DNA of 64,000 nucleotides from Symbiodinium natans (GCA_905221605.1 CAJNDS010001768.1:277616-341615), one strand, 5' to 3'. Shown: positions 22,805-34,033, counted from the stretch's first letter. Notes: generated by a model from the sequence alone, not told the origin. A program made the numbers and translations.

Positions 22805-25800
22805 GATAGCTCGATAGATGGATAGATAGATAGATGGATAGATAGATTTGCACCGGTTTGCACCGGTTTGTTCCTGCCCATGTTCGGATATCCGGGGTTT
22901 TCAACCTCGAAGGACTCCCATTGGAGACCCTAAACCCTAAACCCTAAACCCTAAACCCGGGGAAGTGATGGCAGCCTCAGCGCTCGAGACGGACATGTTG
23001 TTGTCGTTGCTGCCGTAGCTATCCGATGAATTTAAAACGAGCCGCTAGCCCTAGGTCACACCATGACAAAACAAGCCTGGTTCTGATAATCATTCCTAAA
23101 TACAAAAAACAATAAGCCCGATTATGAATGATAGCTACTTTTGTTAGCGCACCGGTTGTCCCAGTAGATGTCCGTCATTATCTTCCAATATTTCCTGCCA
23201 CTCAAGCAGTAAGACTTTAAAAGTCACCGCTGACCACCTCCAATTATGTTGCATCAAACCCTAAACCCTAAACCCTAAACCCTAAACCCTAAACCCTATC
23301 AGTATATCCGAAACATGTGCATTTTGTTCACCTCTGGGATGTGGCTCCCAGAAAAGCATCCCCAACCTTTTTTAAAGTAGTATTTATAAGATGTACACGT
23401 GACCTCCGATTATTCTGACCAACCCCAACACAAACCTTTTTTCAAATAGCGCGACCTCCGATTTCACTGACCAACCCAACTCAACTCGGGAAACCAACAT
23501 CTGAGACTTGCCTAGTAAGGGTGCTAATTCCCGACACCTTCCAAACGAGCACGTTGGCTAGCAACGAGGATAAGCACACACACACACACACACACCCATA
23601 TACATATATACACACACCCTCTATTTTTGTATACCTATATATATACCCGATACATATGTATGTATGTATGCACGCATGTATATACATATGTGTATATATA
23701 TATATGTATATATTTATATATTTCTGTCTTTGTTTGTCTATTTACCATACATATATATATATATATGCACACCCTATATTTACGTATACATCCTATATCC
23801 CAAAAAACCACTACATAAACCCCAAAGCCTAAACTAAAAAAGCCTACAATCCCTGACGCATCGAGGTTCCATGGGGGTTCCATGGTCCCCCTAAACCCTA
23901 AACCCCAAACCCTAAACCCTTAGGCCCTAAACCCTAGGCCCTAAACCCCAAATCCTAAACCCTATACGATACCATCTCTCCGATTCGGCGCGACCGTCAC
24001 GGGAAGCCAATTGCAATCCTTGGTCGCTGGATTTGCGGCTGGCCTCTAGCCCTAAACCCTAAACCCTAAACCCCAAACCCTAAACCCTAAACCCTAAAGT
24101 TTAGGGTTTAGGCTTTCGGCCGGCTGGAACGCATCTAGGGGCTGAGAACATGAATTGGCCCAAAACCCTGAACCCCTTTGTTACAACAACGGTGCCCTTT
24201 TTTGGGGGGTTGGTTACTTTACAAGGGAGCCTTGAAAACAAAAAAATGGCACCACTGGGCTTTCAAGATCCTAAACCCTGAACCCCGAATCCTAAGCCCT
24301 AAGCCCTAAGCCCTAAGCACTAAACCCTACACCCTAAACCCGAAACCCTAAGCCCTCAGCCCCAAAAATTGCCTTCGCGGTGGAAACGACAGCCACCCTT
24401 CGACCCAGAACCCGGAATGCTACGGACCCTTGGCATGACCATGCTGCATAGGGTTTCGGGTTTAGGGTTTAGGGTTTAGGGTTTCGGGTCTCGGGTTTAG
24501 GGTTTAGGGTTTAAATTTGGGGTTCACAGCTTCGAGTTCGACTGCTGCCGGCAGGCTCGAGGTCAGAAGCAGTCGCCCCCAGCGTGGCCAGCAACGGCAG
24601 GCGCGACGAATTGACAGATGCGGAGCAGCACTATCCTAACCGCACGGCAAGGCCTCTGCATAATATAGGGGAGTCGGAATAATTGCTAAGACTGTTCCAC
24701 TATGGCCCCTATATAAATATGCTATGATGACCAAAACACTGTTCTAACTATTAAGGCCCTTTATTATTAGGTCTCAGGATGTCGGATTTGGTGTTTAGGT
24801 TTTAGGGTTTCCAATGCCCTAAGCCCCAGACATACACACAAGGCTTCATGTAAACCCTCTACGAAACCTAAAACCTGTAGGTTTTAACCCCAAACCCCAA
24901 ACCCCAAACCCCAAACCCCAAACCCCTAAACCCTAAACCCTAAACCCTAAACCCTAAACCCTGAACCCCAACCCTAAACCCTAAACCCTAAATCCTAAAC
25001 CCTAAGCCCTGAACCCCAACCCTAATTGACCTTGGCCCCCTACAAAGTGAAAAAAGGGCCCTCGATGGTTTATTCAGTGCTGGGACTTAGTGGGCTTGGG
25101 GCATAGGGTTGTGGGTCCGGGGCTGGGAGGTCTGTACCCTGACTGCTTAGGGTGTAGGGGATTAGATGTGGTTAGGTTTAGGGTTTAGGGTTCAAGGTTC
25201 AGGGTTCAGGGTTTAGGGTTAGGGTTTAGGGTCTGCCTTTAAACCCTAAGCACCTGACCTTCCGACCTTCCTCCATTGGCTGAGGCCAAATCCGTGCACT
25301 CCGCCCGGGTTTACCCTACAACCCGAAAACCTTAAGCCTTAAACCTACCTCAAACCCTGAACCCCGACAATCCTAAAGCTCTAAAGCCCCCCAAAGACCC
25401 AAAAGCCTCAAACCCCAACACCCTGAAACTGAAAATCCTGAAGCCAATAATTAACTAAAGTAAGCTGAAGATGATAGGGTATATATATATACACATACAT
25501 ACGTACACACATATATACAAATAGATGCATGATATGCATATACATATATACATGGCGGGTTGATTGATTGTTCTTCTTAATTGTAGAATAGCCTCACCGA
25601 AACACTCCAACACCCTGGACCCCTGCACTGCCGACACTCTTTTTTAGGCTTCAGGGCTTTGAGCATTGAAGGACACCTGTCCTATTTGAACCCGATCCAA
25701 AGACTTTTTGGGGTGGTTACCTGATAAGGGAACCCATAACCAAAAAAAAGGCTTTAGGTTTAGGGCTTAGGGTTTAGGGTTTAGGGATTAGGGTTCAGGG

Positions 25801-28800
25801 TTTAGGGTTTAGGCTTCAGGGTACCACTGGGCTACCAAGGAATCGAAAAAGTGGGCCATGCCTTCCGCGATACAGACAGAGCTGAGTACCATCCGGCGGG
25901 TCACTCGTTGGAATTCTGCACCTGTCACTCTCGGGAGGCGTCTACTTCGGGCTTTGGGGATTTAAGGTTCAAGGTCTAGGGTTTAGGGTTTAGGGTTTAA
26001 GGTTCAGGGACACGACTTAAACCCTGTACATGCCACACCCTTAACGCTTCAACTTGCCCAACTTCAGGGTGTGCAACGGGCCCCACAGAAGAGTGTCAGC
26101 CCAACTCAAACCCTAGAAACCTTGCAAACCCTGAGCCCTCTAAACCCAACAAACGTAATGAGGAGCATGAAACACCCTACACCCTACACCCTAAACCCTA
26201 AACCCTAAACCCTAAACCCAACATTAAGTCCCAGAAACCGAAAAAGCCTAAACTCCCTGTAAGCTCCCTAGGCACCATCAAAGACAGCAGCAACTAGCCC
26301 CAGAAGCGAACCTAGAACAGGGTGGGTACGGCCTAGGCAGGCCCGGGTGGGAATTTAGGGTTGAGGGGCTTGGGAAATTGATCCTGCATGGTATGTACTG
26401 CCGCTGCGCGCCGAGACGCCCTATGTTGACCCTAAACCAAACCCTACACCCAAAGCCTTCAGCCCTACACTCACAACCCCTAAGCCCTAAGTCCTTAAAC
26501 CCCAAGCCCTAAACCCTGAACCCTGGAGCTCTGAACCTACGCAGTGGGCCCTAACCCTGGGGCCCCCCAAACTCAGCACCATTTAGAACCATAGGGTTTA
26601 GGGTTTAGGGTTTAGGGTTTGGGGTTTGGGGTTTAGGGTAGGCACCAAGATTGTGTAATGTTACCTTGGGTTTGAGATAAACAGCAACCCAGAAAATCGC
26701 AGCTGTGGTGCGACTCTGGCGCTCCGCCCTAAACCCTAAACCCTAAACCCTAAACCCTAAACCCTAAACCCTAGACCCTACACCCTCCGGACCCCCAAAA
26801 CCTTACCAAAAATGGTGTTTTGGAGGGGCCTTCTGGACTACGAAACCCTGTCAATTCCCGCGGAGAGTATGGGCACCTTACCTCGGACTCTATTTACCTA
26901 CAGTTTAGTAGTAACTACCCTCAACTAGTAGGTAAAGCCCATGAAACTGTAGGCAAAGAGGAATGCAGGTGGCTCCTAAACGAATGTCTCAGTCTCGCGC
27001 GAGTATTCCTAGTTAGTTACAGGAGGGGCTTAGGGTTTAATTTAGGGTTTAGTGGGCGGCGCATGGGGGGCGGGTATATTTGGGGAACCTTCAGGAAGCT
27101 TGGGGAGCCTTAGGGGGTAGTGGGGAGTACTAGGACACCTTGGGCTACAAAACCCCCACCCCCCGCCCCTTTCGGAAACCCTGAACGTTCCAAAAGCCCG
27201 AAAGAAAACCCAAACAACCCAAACGCCAAACCCCCAAACCCAAAACCCGAAAAAAACCCAAAACCCTAAAACACCTTTCAAAGCCCGAACAAACCCTAAC
27301 CCTGCACCCTGAACCCTGAATGAACCCTAAACCCTAAACCCTAAACCCTAAACCCTAAACCCTAAACCCTGGTTGGGGGGGAGCCCCGGAGCCTCCACGC
27401 CAAGGGGCAGGAAGACAGCATCCGGATCATTGGCCAGGCTGGATTTCGACGCCCTGCTTCAAGGACTGTTTGGGGGATATCTGGGGATTTTGGAGACTTT
27501 TAGGGGTTTAGCGGCTTAGCGATCAGGAATTTTGGACCTTTTTTTAGGGGTTTAGGTGGGCTTCTAGGGCTTCTCACCCTCGCTCCATAGCCAGTGCACA
27601 GCGGTAGCGGTGCAGGGATTTTCGGGATTTAGGGTTCAGGGTTTAGGGTTAGGGAGCTTAGGGTTTCGGGATGTCGGCGACTGTTGGCACCCAGGGAGGT
27701 ACGGCGCGGTTTGGCATGCAGGGGATCATAGGGGCTTTTGAGATCTTTGGAGGGGTTGTGGTGAGTAAACCCTAAACTCTAAACCCTAAACCCTACACCC
27801 TACGCCCTAAACCCTACACCCTAAACCCTAAACCCTAAACCCTAAACCCTAAACCGCAAGGCATTGGGGATTTTAGGATTTCGGGACATCTTCGTTCAGG
27901 GATTCTGGGGCCCGAGGCCTGAAGCCCCAAACTCTCCTGTAGCTGGAGAATGTCTTAGACTTTAGGGTTTAGGGCTAGAGTTTAGGGTTGAAGGTTTAGG
28001 GTTTTGGGTTGGGGTTTAGGGTTCAGGAACTCCTCATACTTTCCACGACTCTTCACTCTGAGTAATTTCCATAAACCGGTGAACCCTGAACCTGTCTTTT
28101 GCGAGCCTGCCTACCACAGGGGCCTTAATAATTAGAATAGTTTTTTGGTTTTTTTTGGGGGGTGACTAGTATATTTATATAGGGACCATAAGGGAACACT
28201 GTTAGCAATTACTCGGACCCCTATATCAACTCCTACATCATCGGCGTTCTAAGCTTATCAGCTCGAAGGCCTGAGGCATAGTTTTGGCTCGGGCATGTTT
28301 AGGGTTTAGGGTTTAGGGTTTAGGGTTTAGGGTTTATGGTTTATGGTTTAGGAATCATGGCCTTGGGGATGCTTAGCTTGGTGGCTAGTGCTAAAATCCT
28401 AAACCGGCAGTTCGCCTTCTGAGACTGCTCCGGCGCTGCGTAGCTACCGCCGGGCTGCTGGAAGGGGAACTTGTACGCCTGCCTTCGGGCACCGAAATCC
28501 CTAAAAGGCACCCGAAGCCCTAAACCCTAAACCCTAAACCCCTAAACCCTAAACCCGAAACCCGAAACCCTAAACCCTAAACCCGAAACCCCAAAAATGA
28601 ACAGCAACTAAACCCTCCTACAATGGATCTTCGGAGACCAAGCCTTTGGTGTGGTTGAAAGAAAGGGAAACAAGATGTTTTTTTGAAAAAGGCACCTTAC
28701 CTTGGGGACGAAATGAACCCTAAAACTGGGGTCATATACCCTATACTACTATAATTCCTATTAGGGTATAAAAACCATAAACCCTTTTAGGGTTCATTTA

Positions 28801-29133
28801 GTCCGGGGTATTTTTCGGGCCTCTTCGTCTGGGCTAAGAGTTCAGACGTGGCCCCCAAGGTCCTACTGGTCCTTCCTAGCGGCTGAGGGAATTAAGTATA
28901 CGGACCCTGTCGAAACCCTTCGGGACAAATATATATATATATATACATATATATATAGTTCTATTTATTTATTTATTTTTGTATTGATATTTATATTTAT
29001 ACTAATATGTATATATGTATATATGTATATATGTATATATGTATATATGTATATATGTATATATGTATATATGTATATATGTATATATGTATATATGTAT
29101 ATATGTATATGTGTATATGTGTATATATGTATG

Positions 29134-29164
<31 letters not shown>

Positions 29165-32100
29165 ATGTGTGTGTGTGTGTATGTGTGTGTGTACAAAAGA
29201 AGGGGATATAAGGTATGTAATACCTTCATTGCCTACCAAGAACCAGTAGGACGCAGGTTTCGCTTGTACAGTCGGAGCCTTGCAGATAGGTCAGGGTTTA
29301 AGGCGATTAGGGTCTATCGGGAGTCTAGGGAGTGGTTGGTAGGGCCTTTCTTGGCCGCAAAGAAGGATTAACCCTGAACCCTAAACAAAGCCTGAGTAAG
29401 GCTTGTGGTTGAGGGCAAGTACATGCCTGCAGCGCAACTAAGTTTAGCCCTAAGCCTCAGCCTCGAAAGCGAAACCCGCAATCTATGTCTCTAAACTAAG
29501 ACACCCCAGACTCCACAAACCGTAAACCCTATAAACCCTGATTTTCAACCCTAAATCCCAACCCCCAACCCTCTTATGTACACAAGGTGCGGTTACCTTA
29601 AACCCTAAACCAAAAAAACCCGAAAACCCTAAACCCTGAACCTTAAACCCTAAACCCCAACTCCCCAACCTCCCCAGCACCATTAAACCCTAAACCCTAA
29701 GCCCTAAACCCTGAATCTTAAACCCTAAACCCAGAACCCTTAACCCTTAACCCCAACTCCCCAACCCCCCAGCACCAAGTTCTTGCCCCCAAGAAACATG
29801 AGCAGCGTCGGCAAGCCCATCTGTGGGATGGGGAACCTTGAGTCTCTCTCTGTCTCTCTCTCTCCGGGTTTAGGGTTTAGGGTTTAGGGTTTAGGGTTTA
29901 GGGTGTAGGGTTTGGGGTTTAGGGTTCAGCATCTCAAGTCCGAGCATTCACTAGTCAAGCAGCTTGTCAAGCGTTGGAAAGAAATCCCACCCACCCAAGA
30001 AACCCATAACATTGAGAAAATATAAAGTTCACTCAATACTTTCCCGGTAGGCTTAAAGCTCAAAGTCCAATTGGTCCAATATATTTTGGTTTTTAACGAA
30101 CCCATTTTTAACGAATCCAAAACCCGAAATCTAATCTAAGGCCCGCAATAAGCCCTTTATGCTCTTAGGGCCCTAAACCCTACGGTTGAGAAGTCTCGAT
30201 CGGTGAAGGCTCGGTTTTGGTCAAAAATCCAGAAGCCGATCCTGGGGTCCCCCTCATTTGGGGTGTTGTGGGAGGCAAACTTTCCCTCTCAAGGGGGGGT
30301 CGGAGTTTGAGACAAGGGGGGGTCTCCGAAGACTATTTTGCCTTTAAAATTGGAAAATACGACCCCCCCTTGACCAAAACTAGGCTGTGAAAAGGTCGCC
30401 GGGGTGGCCCGTCATCAGAATTGAGGGTTAAAAAACCCTGAAACACCCTGAAAAACATTGGAAAACCGTAAAAAACACTGAAAAACTTTGAAAAACCTTG
30501 ACAGAACGTGAAAAAACTTGAAATCCTGAAGCCGGTGAAGCTCGGTTTTGGTCAAAAATCTAGAAAACGAAAAGCCACCCAGAACCGTCGATTTCAGTAC
30601 TAAAAAATCGCATTTTTAACTGGGACCCTTGCCGATCCTGGGGTCCCCCTCATTTGGGATGTTTTGGGAGCAAAATTTAACCCTAAACCCTATGCCCCAA
30701 ACCCTACGAGCCCTAAACCCTATGCCCCAAATAGAAAAAACCATTTGCCGACGAAGGGGGTCAGGGTTTAGGGCCCCCCCGGGTGGAAAAAAACCATTTG
30801 CCGACGAAGGGGGTCAGGGTTTAGGGCCCCCCCCGGGTGGAAAAAAACCATTTGCCGACGAAGGGGGTCAGGGTTTAGGGCCCCCCCGGGTGGAAAAAAA
30901 CCATTTGCCGACGAAGGGGGTCAGGGTTTAGGGCCCCCCCCGGGTGGAAAAAAACCATTTGCCGACGAAGGGGGTCAGGGTTTAGGGCCCCCCCCGGGTG
31001 GAAAAAAACCATTTGCCGACGAAGGGGGTCAGGGTTTAGGGCCCCCCCGGGTGGAAAAAAACCATTTGCCGACGAAGGGGGTCAGGGTTTAGGGCCCCCC
31101 CCGGGTGGAAAAAAAAACCATTTGCCGACGAAGGGGGTCAGGGTTCAGGGCCCCCCGGGTGGAAAAAAACCATTTGCCGACGAAGGGGGTCAGGGTTTAG
31201 GGCCCCCCCCCCGGGTGGAAAAAACCATTTGCCGACGAAGGGGGTCAGGGTTTAGGGCCCCCCGGGGTGTAAAAAAAACATTTGCCGACGAAGGGGGTCA
31301 GGGTTTAGGGCCCCCCCCGGGTGGGAAAAAAACATTTGCCGACGAAGGTCATTAGGGTTTAAATATACATAGTAAGAGAGGGTTTAGGGTGTGGGGTTTA
31401 GGGTCTATAAGGTTTAAGGGTGAACCTAAAACTTCCATGCGCAAAGGCGTTCACGGATGAAGTAACCCCTAACCCGATACCTGAAACCCTGATAGATTCT
31501 TAATAGGAATTATTGTCGTAGTATAGGGCATATGACCCCTAAACTTAAAAACCACGAAACCTAAACCCTGAACCCCCCAAAAAATGTTTAGGGTTCATGT
31601 GGTCCCCAAGGCTGCCCCTACTTTGGAGTAGACCCTCGAACAAAATGTACTTTTTAGGTAGAAGTACCTATCATAGGAACCCGGAACCAAAAAAACACTT
31701 TTAGGTGTATATAAGTAGCTATCATCGGAACCCGAAACCAAAAAATATTAAAATATGGTACTCCAAAACCCAGGCTAGCTTTTCCAAGACGCCCCGACTG
31801 TGGCAGCGGGGGCGGCGGAGGCAGGCCCCCTGTGGTCACTGGCAGACCGCAATGCGCGGGCGGAGGGGCCATGTAGCCTGCAACGGTTTAGGGTTTAGGG
31901 TTTAGGGTTTAGGGTTTAGGGTGTAGGGTTTAGGGTATGGAATTTAGGGTTTAGCTAATTATGGGATCTAGGGTATATTATAGGGTCTAGGGGGTATTCA
32001 GGGCAGTGAGGGTGAAGAACATTCAGCTCTTTCTTGTTATTCAGCGACCCCGAACACTCTTTAGGACGCTTTTTCAGGCATTTAGGGGCTGAAAAACTAC

Positions 32101-33909
32101 ACTTAAGGAAGCCAGGCACATGAAGAATCCTCTACAGATCCTCGTAAACCCGCCAAGCCCATTCCAAAGGCGCCACCCCCATAAATGTCAAGGCCCCCGC
32201 CCCACCCAAGATGAAGGATGAAGCGAGAACTGAATTTTCTGAGGGGGGCGCCAATTTTTTTTTGAATTGCGTTCTGCTGAAGAACAATAATCTGCGGTGC
32301 CCAACATAAAGAATGGTCACCTCGATTGCGCTTCCCCGAACCCAATTCCACCCGCCCCCTCCGCCCCCCTCCAAACCACCCCCCCCCCCCCACCCCATCC
32401 CTTCCCCCCACCGAACCGCCCGCCTCAAACCCAAACCTTAACCAAGCCCGAGATCAACCTACACCCTAAATCCTGAAACCCTGAGCTTGAGGGTAGCCTG
32501 AATCCTGAACCCTACATAATGTTAGAATCCCATTTTTAATTGGGGTGGTAATACTAAAATTCGCCGGGCCAGAGGGGTCCAGCCGAAGACTACTTTCCAT
32601 TACGGGAGGTTTTCGGGCCGATGTATGTAAACAAGTCTATTTTGGGGTGTGCGATGATAATAATAAAGGGTGGTAAGTATATAATTCTGCCGGCCTGGAA
32701 TGGAAAATTTTACTGAGAATCGCTTAAGAGTTCCATTGCAGAGAAGACTTTTCAGCTGAGCTGGCTTGAAAGAGCTCCGAGGCTCAGTCTTTAGAGAAGC
32801 AGATCTCGTTTGAGAGCGCTTGTCTTCTGAGATTGCTGCAGCTCCAGAGCTGCGAGAAACTGCTGTTTCAGGGCTGTTTCTTCAGAGAAAGCAGGTATCA
32901 GGTGCCTTTTGAGGTTGCTGCAGCTCCCAGAGGCTGAGAAAGAGAGCCTTGCTACGGAGGCCCCTGCTCTCAGAGCAGCACAGAAGCCGTGAAAGACTTA
33001 CGGCTGCAGCTCCAGAGCTGCGAGAAACTGCTGTTTCAGGGCTGCTCCCTGAAGCTTAAGACTTCAGCCTTCGTGTCCTGGTCTAAGTCTCGCTTAAGAC
33101 TTCAGCCTTCGGGTCCTGGAATTCAGGAAACCGGCAGAGGTCTGAAAGCTAGGTTTCCTTACTAAAATCCTTATCCGCCGGAGCTCGAAAACAAGTCCGG
33201 CAAGGGTACCCCCTTACGGGCCTCCAAAATGACAATAATAAAGGGTGGCAATAATAAATTCGGCGAGGAGGGGGGGGGAACCAAGAAGCCTTAAGTTTAA
33301 ATGGCTTCCTGTAATTAAGTCTCAAGACAGGAGTCCCTTAAGATTAAGACTTCAGCCTTCGGGCCCTGGTCTAAGTCTCAAGACAAGAACCCCTGAAGCT
33401 TAAGACTTCAGCCTTCGGATCCTGGAATTCAGGAAACCGCCAGAGATCTGAGAGCAGGGTTTCCTTACCTAGAACCTCTTCAACAGATTGAGCTTCATCT
33501 CTCAAGCAAGAAGCACACGGAGAAGCTAAGCTGCCTCCAGACTGGTCTGCTGGGTCTGCTCTGACAGATGACCCCCCCCCAGACCCCCAGACCCCCAGAC
33601 CCCCAGAATTCATTATTGGCACCCCGTCTTTTTTTCCACCCCTCCAAACCCCGGGGACCAAAACAAGATTTGGGGGGGGGGGGGGGGTTTATTAATGGGA
33701 CCCTAACATTACTGAATCCTATAAACCCTAAACCCTAAACCCTATTCCCTATTTAAACCCTAAACCCCAAACCCCAAACCCCAAACCCCAAACCCCAAAC
33801 CCTAAACCCCGAACCCTTATCCAAGCTTTGTCGAGGAGCCGCCGGGCGTTGCCGCGGGAAAGGGGGGAGGGGCGTTCATCGGCATGGGCATGCCGGGCAT
33901 CCCGGGCAT
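15142..33909 (-). CDS. Predicted 16-exon gene, proline-rich N-terminus, product unknown
   Basis: Proposed exons: 33909-33827, 31877-31799, 29820-29776, 28478-28405, 27453-27368, 25921-25836, 24635-24528, 24419-24373, 23018-22957, 21948-21915, 21425-21305, 19497-19432, 17949-17845, 16538-16488, 15466-15370, 15233-15142. They total 1236 nt, 411 residues plus TAG, with consistent phases. The N-terminus is Met/Pro-rich ([18 protein letters not shown]). Later pieces include [51 protein letters not shown] and [18 protein letters not shown]; the end reads [18 protein letters not shown]. An AG acceptor lies just before the ATG, as expected for a trans-spliced leader. Exons 29.8, 28.4, 27.4 and 25.9 kb link in frame convincingly; the reading frames at 24.6, 24.4 and 21.4 kb are ambiguous. 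Intron 1 contains the 1.19-kb element at 32518-33710. No family recognised. Confidence 0.42.
15506..15580. repeat. TATA/GATATA microsatellite
   Basis: TATATATATATACACACATA followed by GATATAGATATA repeats. Confidence 0.85.
16263..16312. repeat. CCCTCTCCA 9-mer tandem
   Basis: ACCCTCTCCACCCTCTCCAC repeated with one change; a CCCTAAA array (16385-16466) follows. Confidence 0.7.
16855..16984. mobile_element. TAGCCCAG-family inverted-repeat element
   Basis: TTGGTAGCCCAGATGACC left, GGGTACCCCTGGACTGCCAAG right; interior GGGCGCCCTTGTTTGGGGGTTGG and a poly-A tract. In an intron. Confidence 0.5.
17235..17520. mobile_element. Nested TGCCCAG-family elements
   Basis: 17404-17520 is a close copy of 11054-11169 (CCTGGGCTGCCCAGGAACC ... 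ACTACTGGGCATCGTAGG). Next to it 17235-17310 has GGGTTGCCCAGTAACC and GGGCACTACTAGGCATCC. Successive insertions of the same family. Confidence 0.5.
19500..19601. repeat. TTTAGGG array between exact 9-bp duplicates
   Basis: GCCCGAAAG at 19500-19508 and 19593-19601 flank a pure array of twelve heptamers. In coding sense the array plus CTTTCGGGCAG forms the 3' end of the intron before exon 19497-19432. Confidence 0.8.
19672..19755. mobile_element. ACAGTCCT-family inverted-repeat element
   Basis: TACTAACAGTCCTTGATGGG and CCCTATTCAGGACTGTTAGT are terminal inverted repeats around a palindromic GGGGGTACTATAACCCC. A TTTAGGG array follows directly. Confidence 0.65.
19910..20060. mobile_element. ACTTGGAGGTTC-family element
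   Basis: GTACTTATTAACCAATTATA left, TGATTGGTTAATAAGTAC and GAACCTCCAAGTA right. Confidence 0.6.
20291..20415. mobile_element. TACATG-GGGCCC inverted-repeat element
   Basis: TACATGTACGGGCCCCC left, GGGGGCCCCTACATGTA right. Related ends at 21120, 48464 and 53753. Confidence 0.6.
20970..21084. mobile_element. CCCCTATATA-rich repeat element, copy 2
   Basis: CCCCTATATATACCTCATAT and AAGGTCCCTTAAAAAGGG with TCCCTCCTTTAG; left end shorter. Confidence 0.6.
21120..21254. mobile_element. TATGGGCCCTTAA inverted-repeat element
   Basis: ACCATATGGGCCCTAAGTGT left, CCCACATTAAGGGCCCATAC right; about 28-bp imperfect inverted repeat. Confidence 0.6.
22187..22313. mobile_element. Inverted repeat with TTTAGGG interior
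   Basis: TTTCATGAGGAACCAGGGG at left and CCCCTGGTTCCTTATGAGAA at right enclose TTTAGGG repeats and degenerate derivatives. Confidence 0.6.
22757..22850. repeat. TA and GATA microsatellite
   Basis: (TA)n 22770-22802 followed by (GATA)n to 22850. Confidence 0.9.
23576..23790. repeat. CA and TATA microsatellites
   Basis: (CA)10 at 23576, then TATACATA and ATGTATGT repeats. Confidence 0.9.
24049..24112. repeat. Back-to-back CCCTAAA and TTTAGGG
   Basis: CCCTAAACCCTAAAGTTTAG and GGTTTAGG: a C-strand block runs directly into a G-strand block with one G between. Confidence 0.85.
24183..24270. mobile_element. TAGCCCAG-family element, right part
   Basis: GGTGCCCTTTTTTGGGGGGTTGG, CCTTGAAAACAAAAAAATGG and GGCACCACTGGGCTTTCAAG follow the order seen in the other copies. 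Left end eroded. Confidence 0.4.
24660..24772. mobile_element. GGTCGGAATAA-family repeat element
   Basis: AATATAGGGGAGTCGGAATA ... ATTAAGGCCCTTTATTA; shared order of motifs with 50344-50452 and, reversed, 28120-28245. Confidence 0.5.
24885..25025. repeat. CCCCAAA then CCCTAAA array
   Basis: Six CCCCAAA units grade into CCCTAAA units and derivatives. Confidence 0.8.
25478..25552. repeat. TATA/CATA microsatellite
   Basis: GGGTATATATATATACACAT and related AT-rich repeats. Confidence 0.8.
25700..25835. mobile_element. TAGCCCAG-family element abutting a splice donor
   Basis: Plus strand: ACTTTTTGGGGTGGTTACC ... TACCACTGGGCTACC. In coding sense the exon ends TCCTTG and the element begins GTAGCCCAGTGGTACCC, so its terminus is the GT donor. 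TTTAGGG-like sequence is inserted inside, next to an ACCAAAAAAAAG tract. Confidence 0.55.
26880..26970. mobile_element. CTACAGTTT-family inverted-repeat element
   Basis: ACCTCGGACTCTATTTACC plus TACAGTTT at left; AAACTGTAGGCAAAGAG with ATGCAGGT at right. About 91 bp, no coding capacity. Other copies at 34034, 36244 and 39489. Confidence 0.6.
28120..28245. mobile_element. GGTCGGAATAA-family element (reverse)
   Basis: GGGGCCTTAATAATTAGAAT left, AATTACTCGGACCCCTATAT right; contains a TTTTTTGGTTTTTTTTGGGG insert. Confidence 0.5.
28700..28808. mobile_element. CCTTGGGGAC-family inverted-repeat element
   Basis: CCTTGGGGACGAAATGAACCC on the left and GGGTTCATTTAGTCC on the right, with the shared interior CTATACTACTATAATTCCTA. 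Intronic copy of the family that forms whole introns at 52489-52615 and 62299-62435. Confidence 0.65.
28926..29190. repeat. TATATG/TATATGTA and TG microsatellite
   Basis: (ATATGTAT)n 29007-29110, then (TA)n and (TG)n. Open frames of Tyr-Ile-Cys type on both strands are artefacts of the repeat. Confidence 0.95.
30190..30668. repeat. Duplicated GGTCAAAAATC / GATCCTGGGG block with GAAAAACC repeats
   Basis: CTCGGTTTTGGTCAAAAATC at 30210 and 30541, GATCCTGGGGTCCCCCTCAT at 30238 and 30636, with a (GAAAAACNNTG)n tract at 30430-30530 between. Leads into the minisatellite. Confidence 0.6.
30741..31350. repeat. 53-56 bp minisatellite, 12 copies, containing a telomere heptamer
   Basis: Units start with CCATTTGCCGACGAAGGGGG at 30741, 30794, 30848, 30901, 30955, 31009, 31062, 31118, 31170, 31225, 31278 and 31332. 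Each carries TCAGGGTTTAGGGCCCC and ends GGGTGGAAAAAA. Copies differ mainly in C-run and A-run length; open frames here change frame between copies and are not genes. Confidence 0.9.
31450..31611. mobile_element. CCTTGGGGAC-family element, expanded by telomere-like sequence
   Basis: Right end GGGTTCATGTGGTCCCCAAGG is clear, interior TAATAGGAATTATTGTCGTAG matches the family in reverse; left end degenerate. CCTAAACCCTGAACCC is inserted near the right end. Left boundary approximate. Confidence 0.5.
31655..31745. repeat. 51-bp tandem, two copies
   Basis: GTACCTATCATAGGAACCCG and GTAGCTATCATCGGAACCCG, each followed by A-runs. Confidence 0.7.
32518..33710. mobile_element. 1.2-kb non-autonomous DNA-element candidate
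   Basis: Ends are inverted: AATGTTAGAATCCCATT at 32518 and AATGGGACCCTAACATT ending at 33710. Inside are repeated blocks: GCAGCTCCAGAGCTGCGAGA at 32838 and 33003, TAAGACTTCAGCCTTCGG four times (33057-33424), AATAATAAAGGGTGG twice, and a CCCAGACCCCCAG tandem. No long open frame. It is also free of TTTAGGG arrays, unlike its surroundings. Lies in intron 1 of the 15142-33909 gene. Confidence 0.55.
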
Positions 33910-34015
33910 GCCTTCAGTTGAGGTTAGGGTTTAGGGTTTAGGGTTTAGGGTTTAGGGTTTAGGGTTTAGGGTTTAGGGTTTAGGGTTTAGAGTTTAGGGC
34001 TTAGGGTTTAGGGTT
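33725..34015. repeat. CCCTAAA and TTTAGGG arrays flanking the first exon at 33827-33909
   Basis: CCCTAAA/CCCCAAA at 33725-33820 and TTTAGGG at 33920-34015 bracket a GC-rich exon, the standard arrangement in this window. Confidence 0.85.
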
Positions 34016-34033
34016 TGTTGCTTTGCTTTGGTT

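Noticed and set aside
28984-29371. Open frames of Tyr-Ile-Cys and His-Thr repeats
   Set aside because: Translations of the TATATG/TG microsatellite.
30741-31350. CRISPR-like regular repeats
   Set aside because: Units are contiguous without unique spacers, and the window is eukaryotic.
30629-31355. Open frames with [14 protein letters not shown] repeats
   Set aside because: Minisatellite translation; frame changes between units with homopolymer length.
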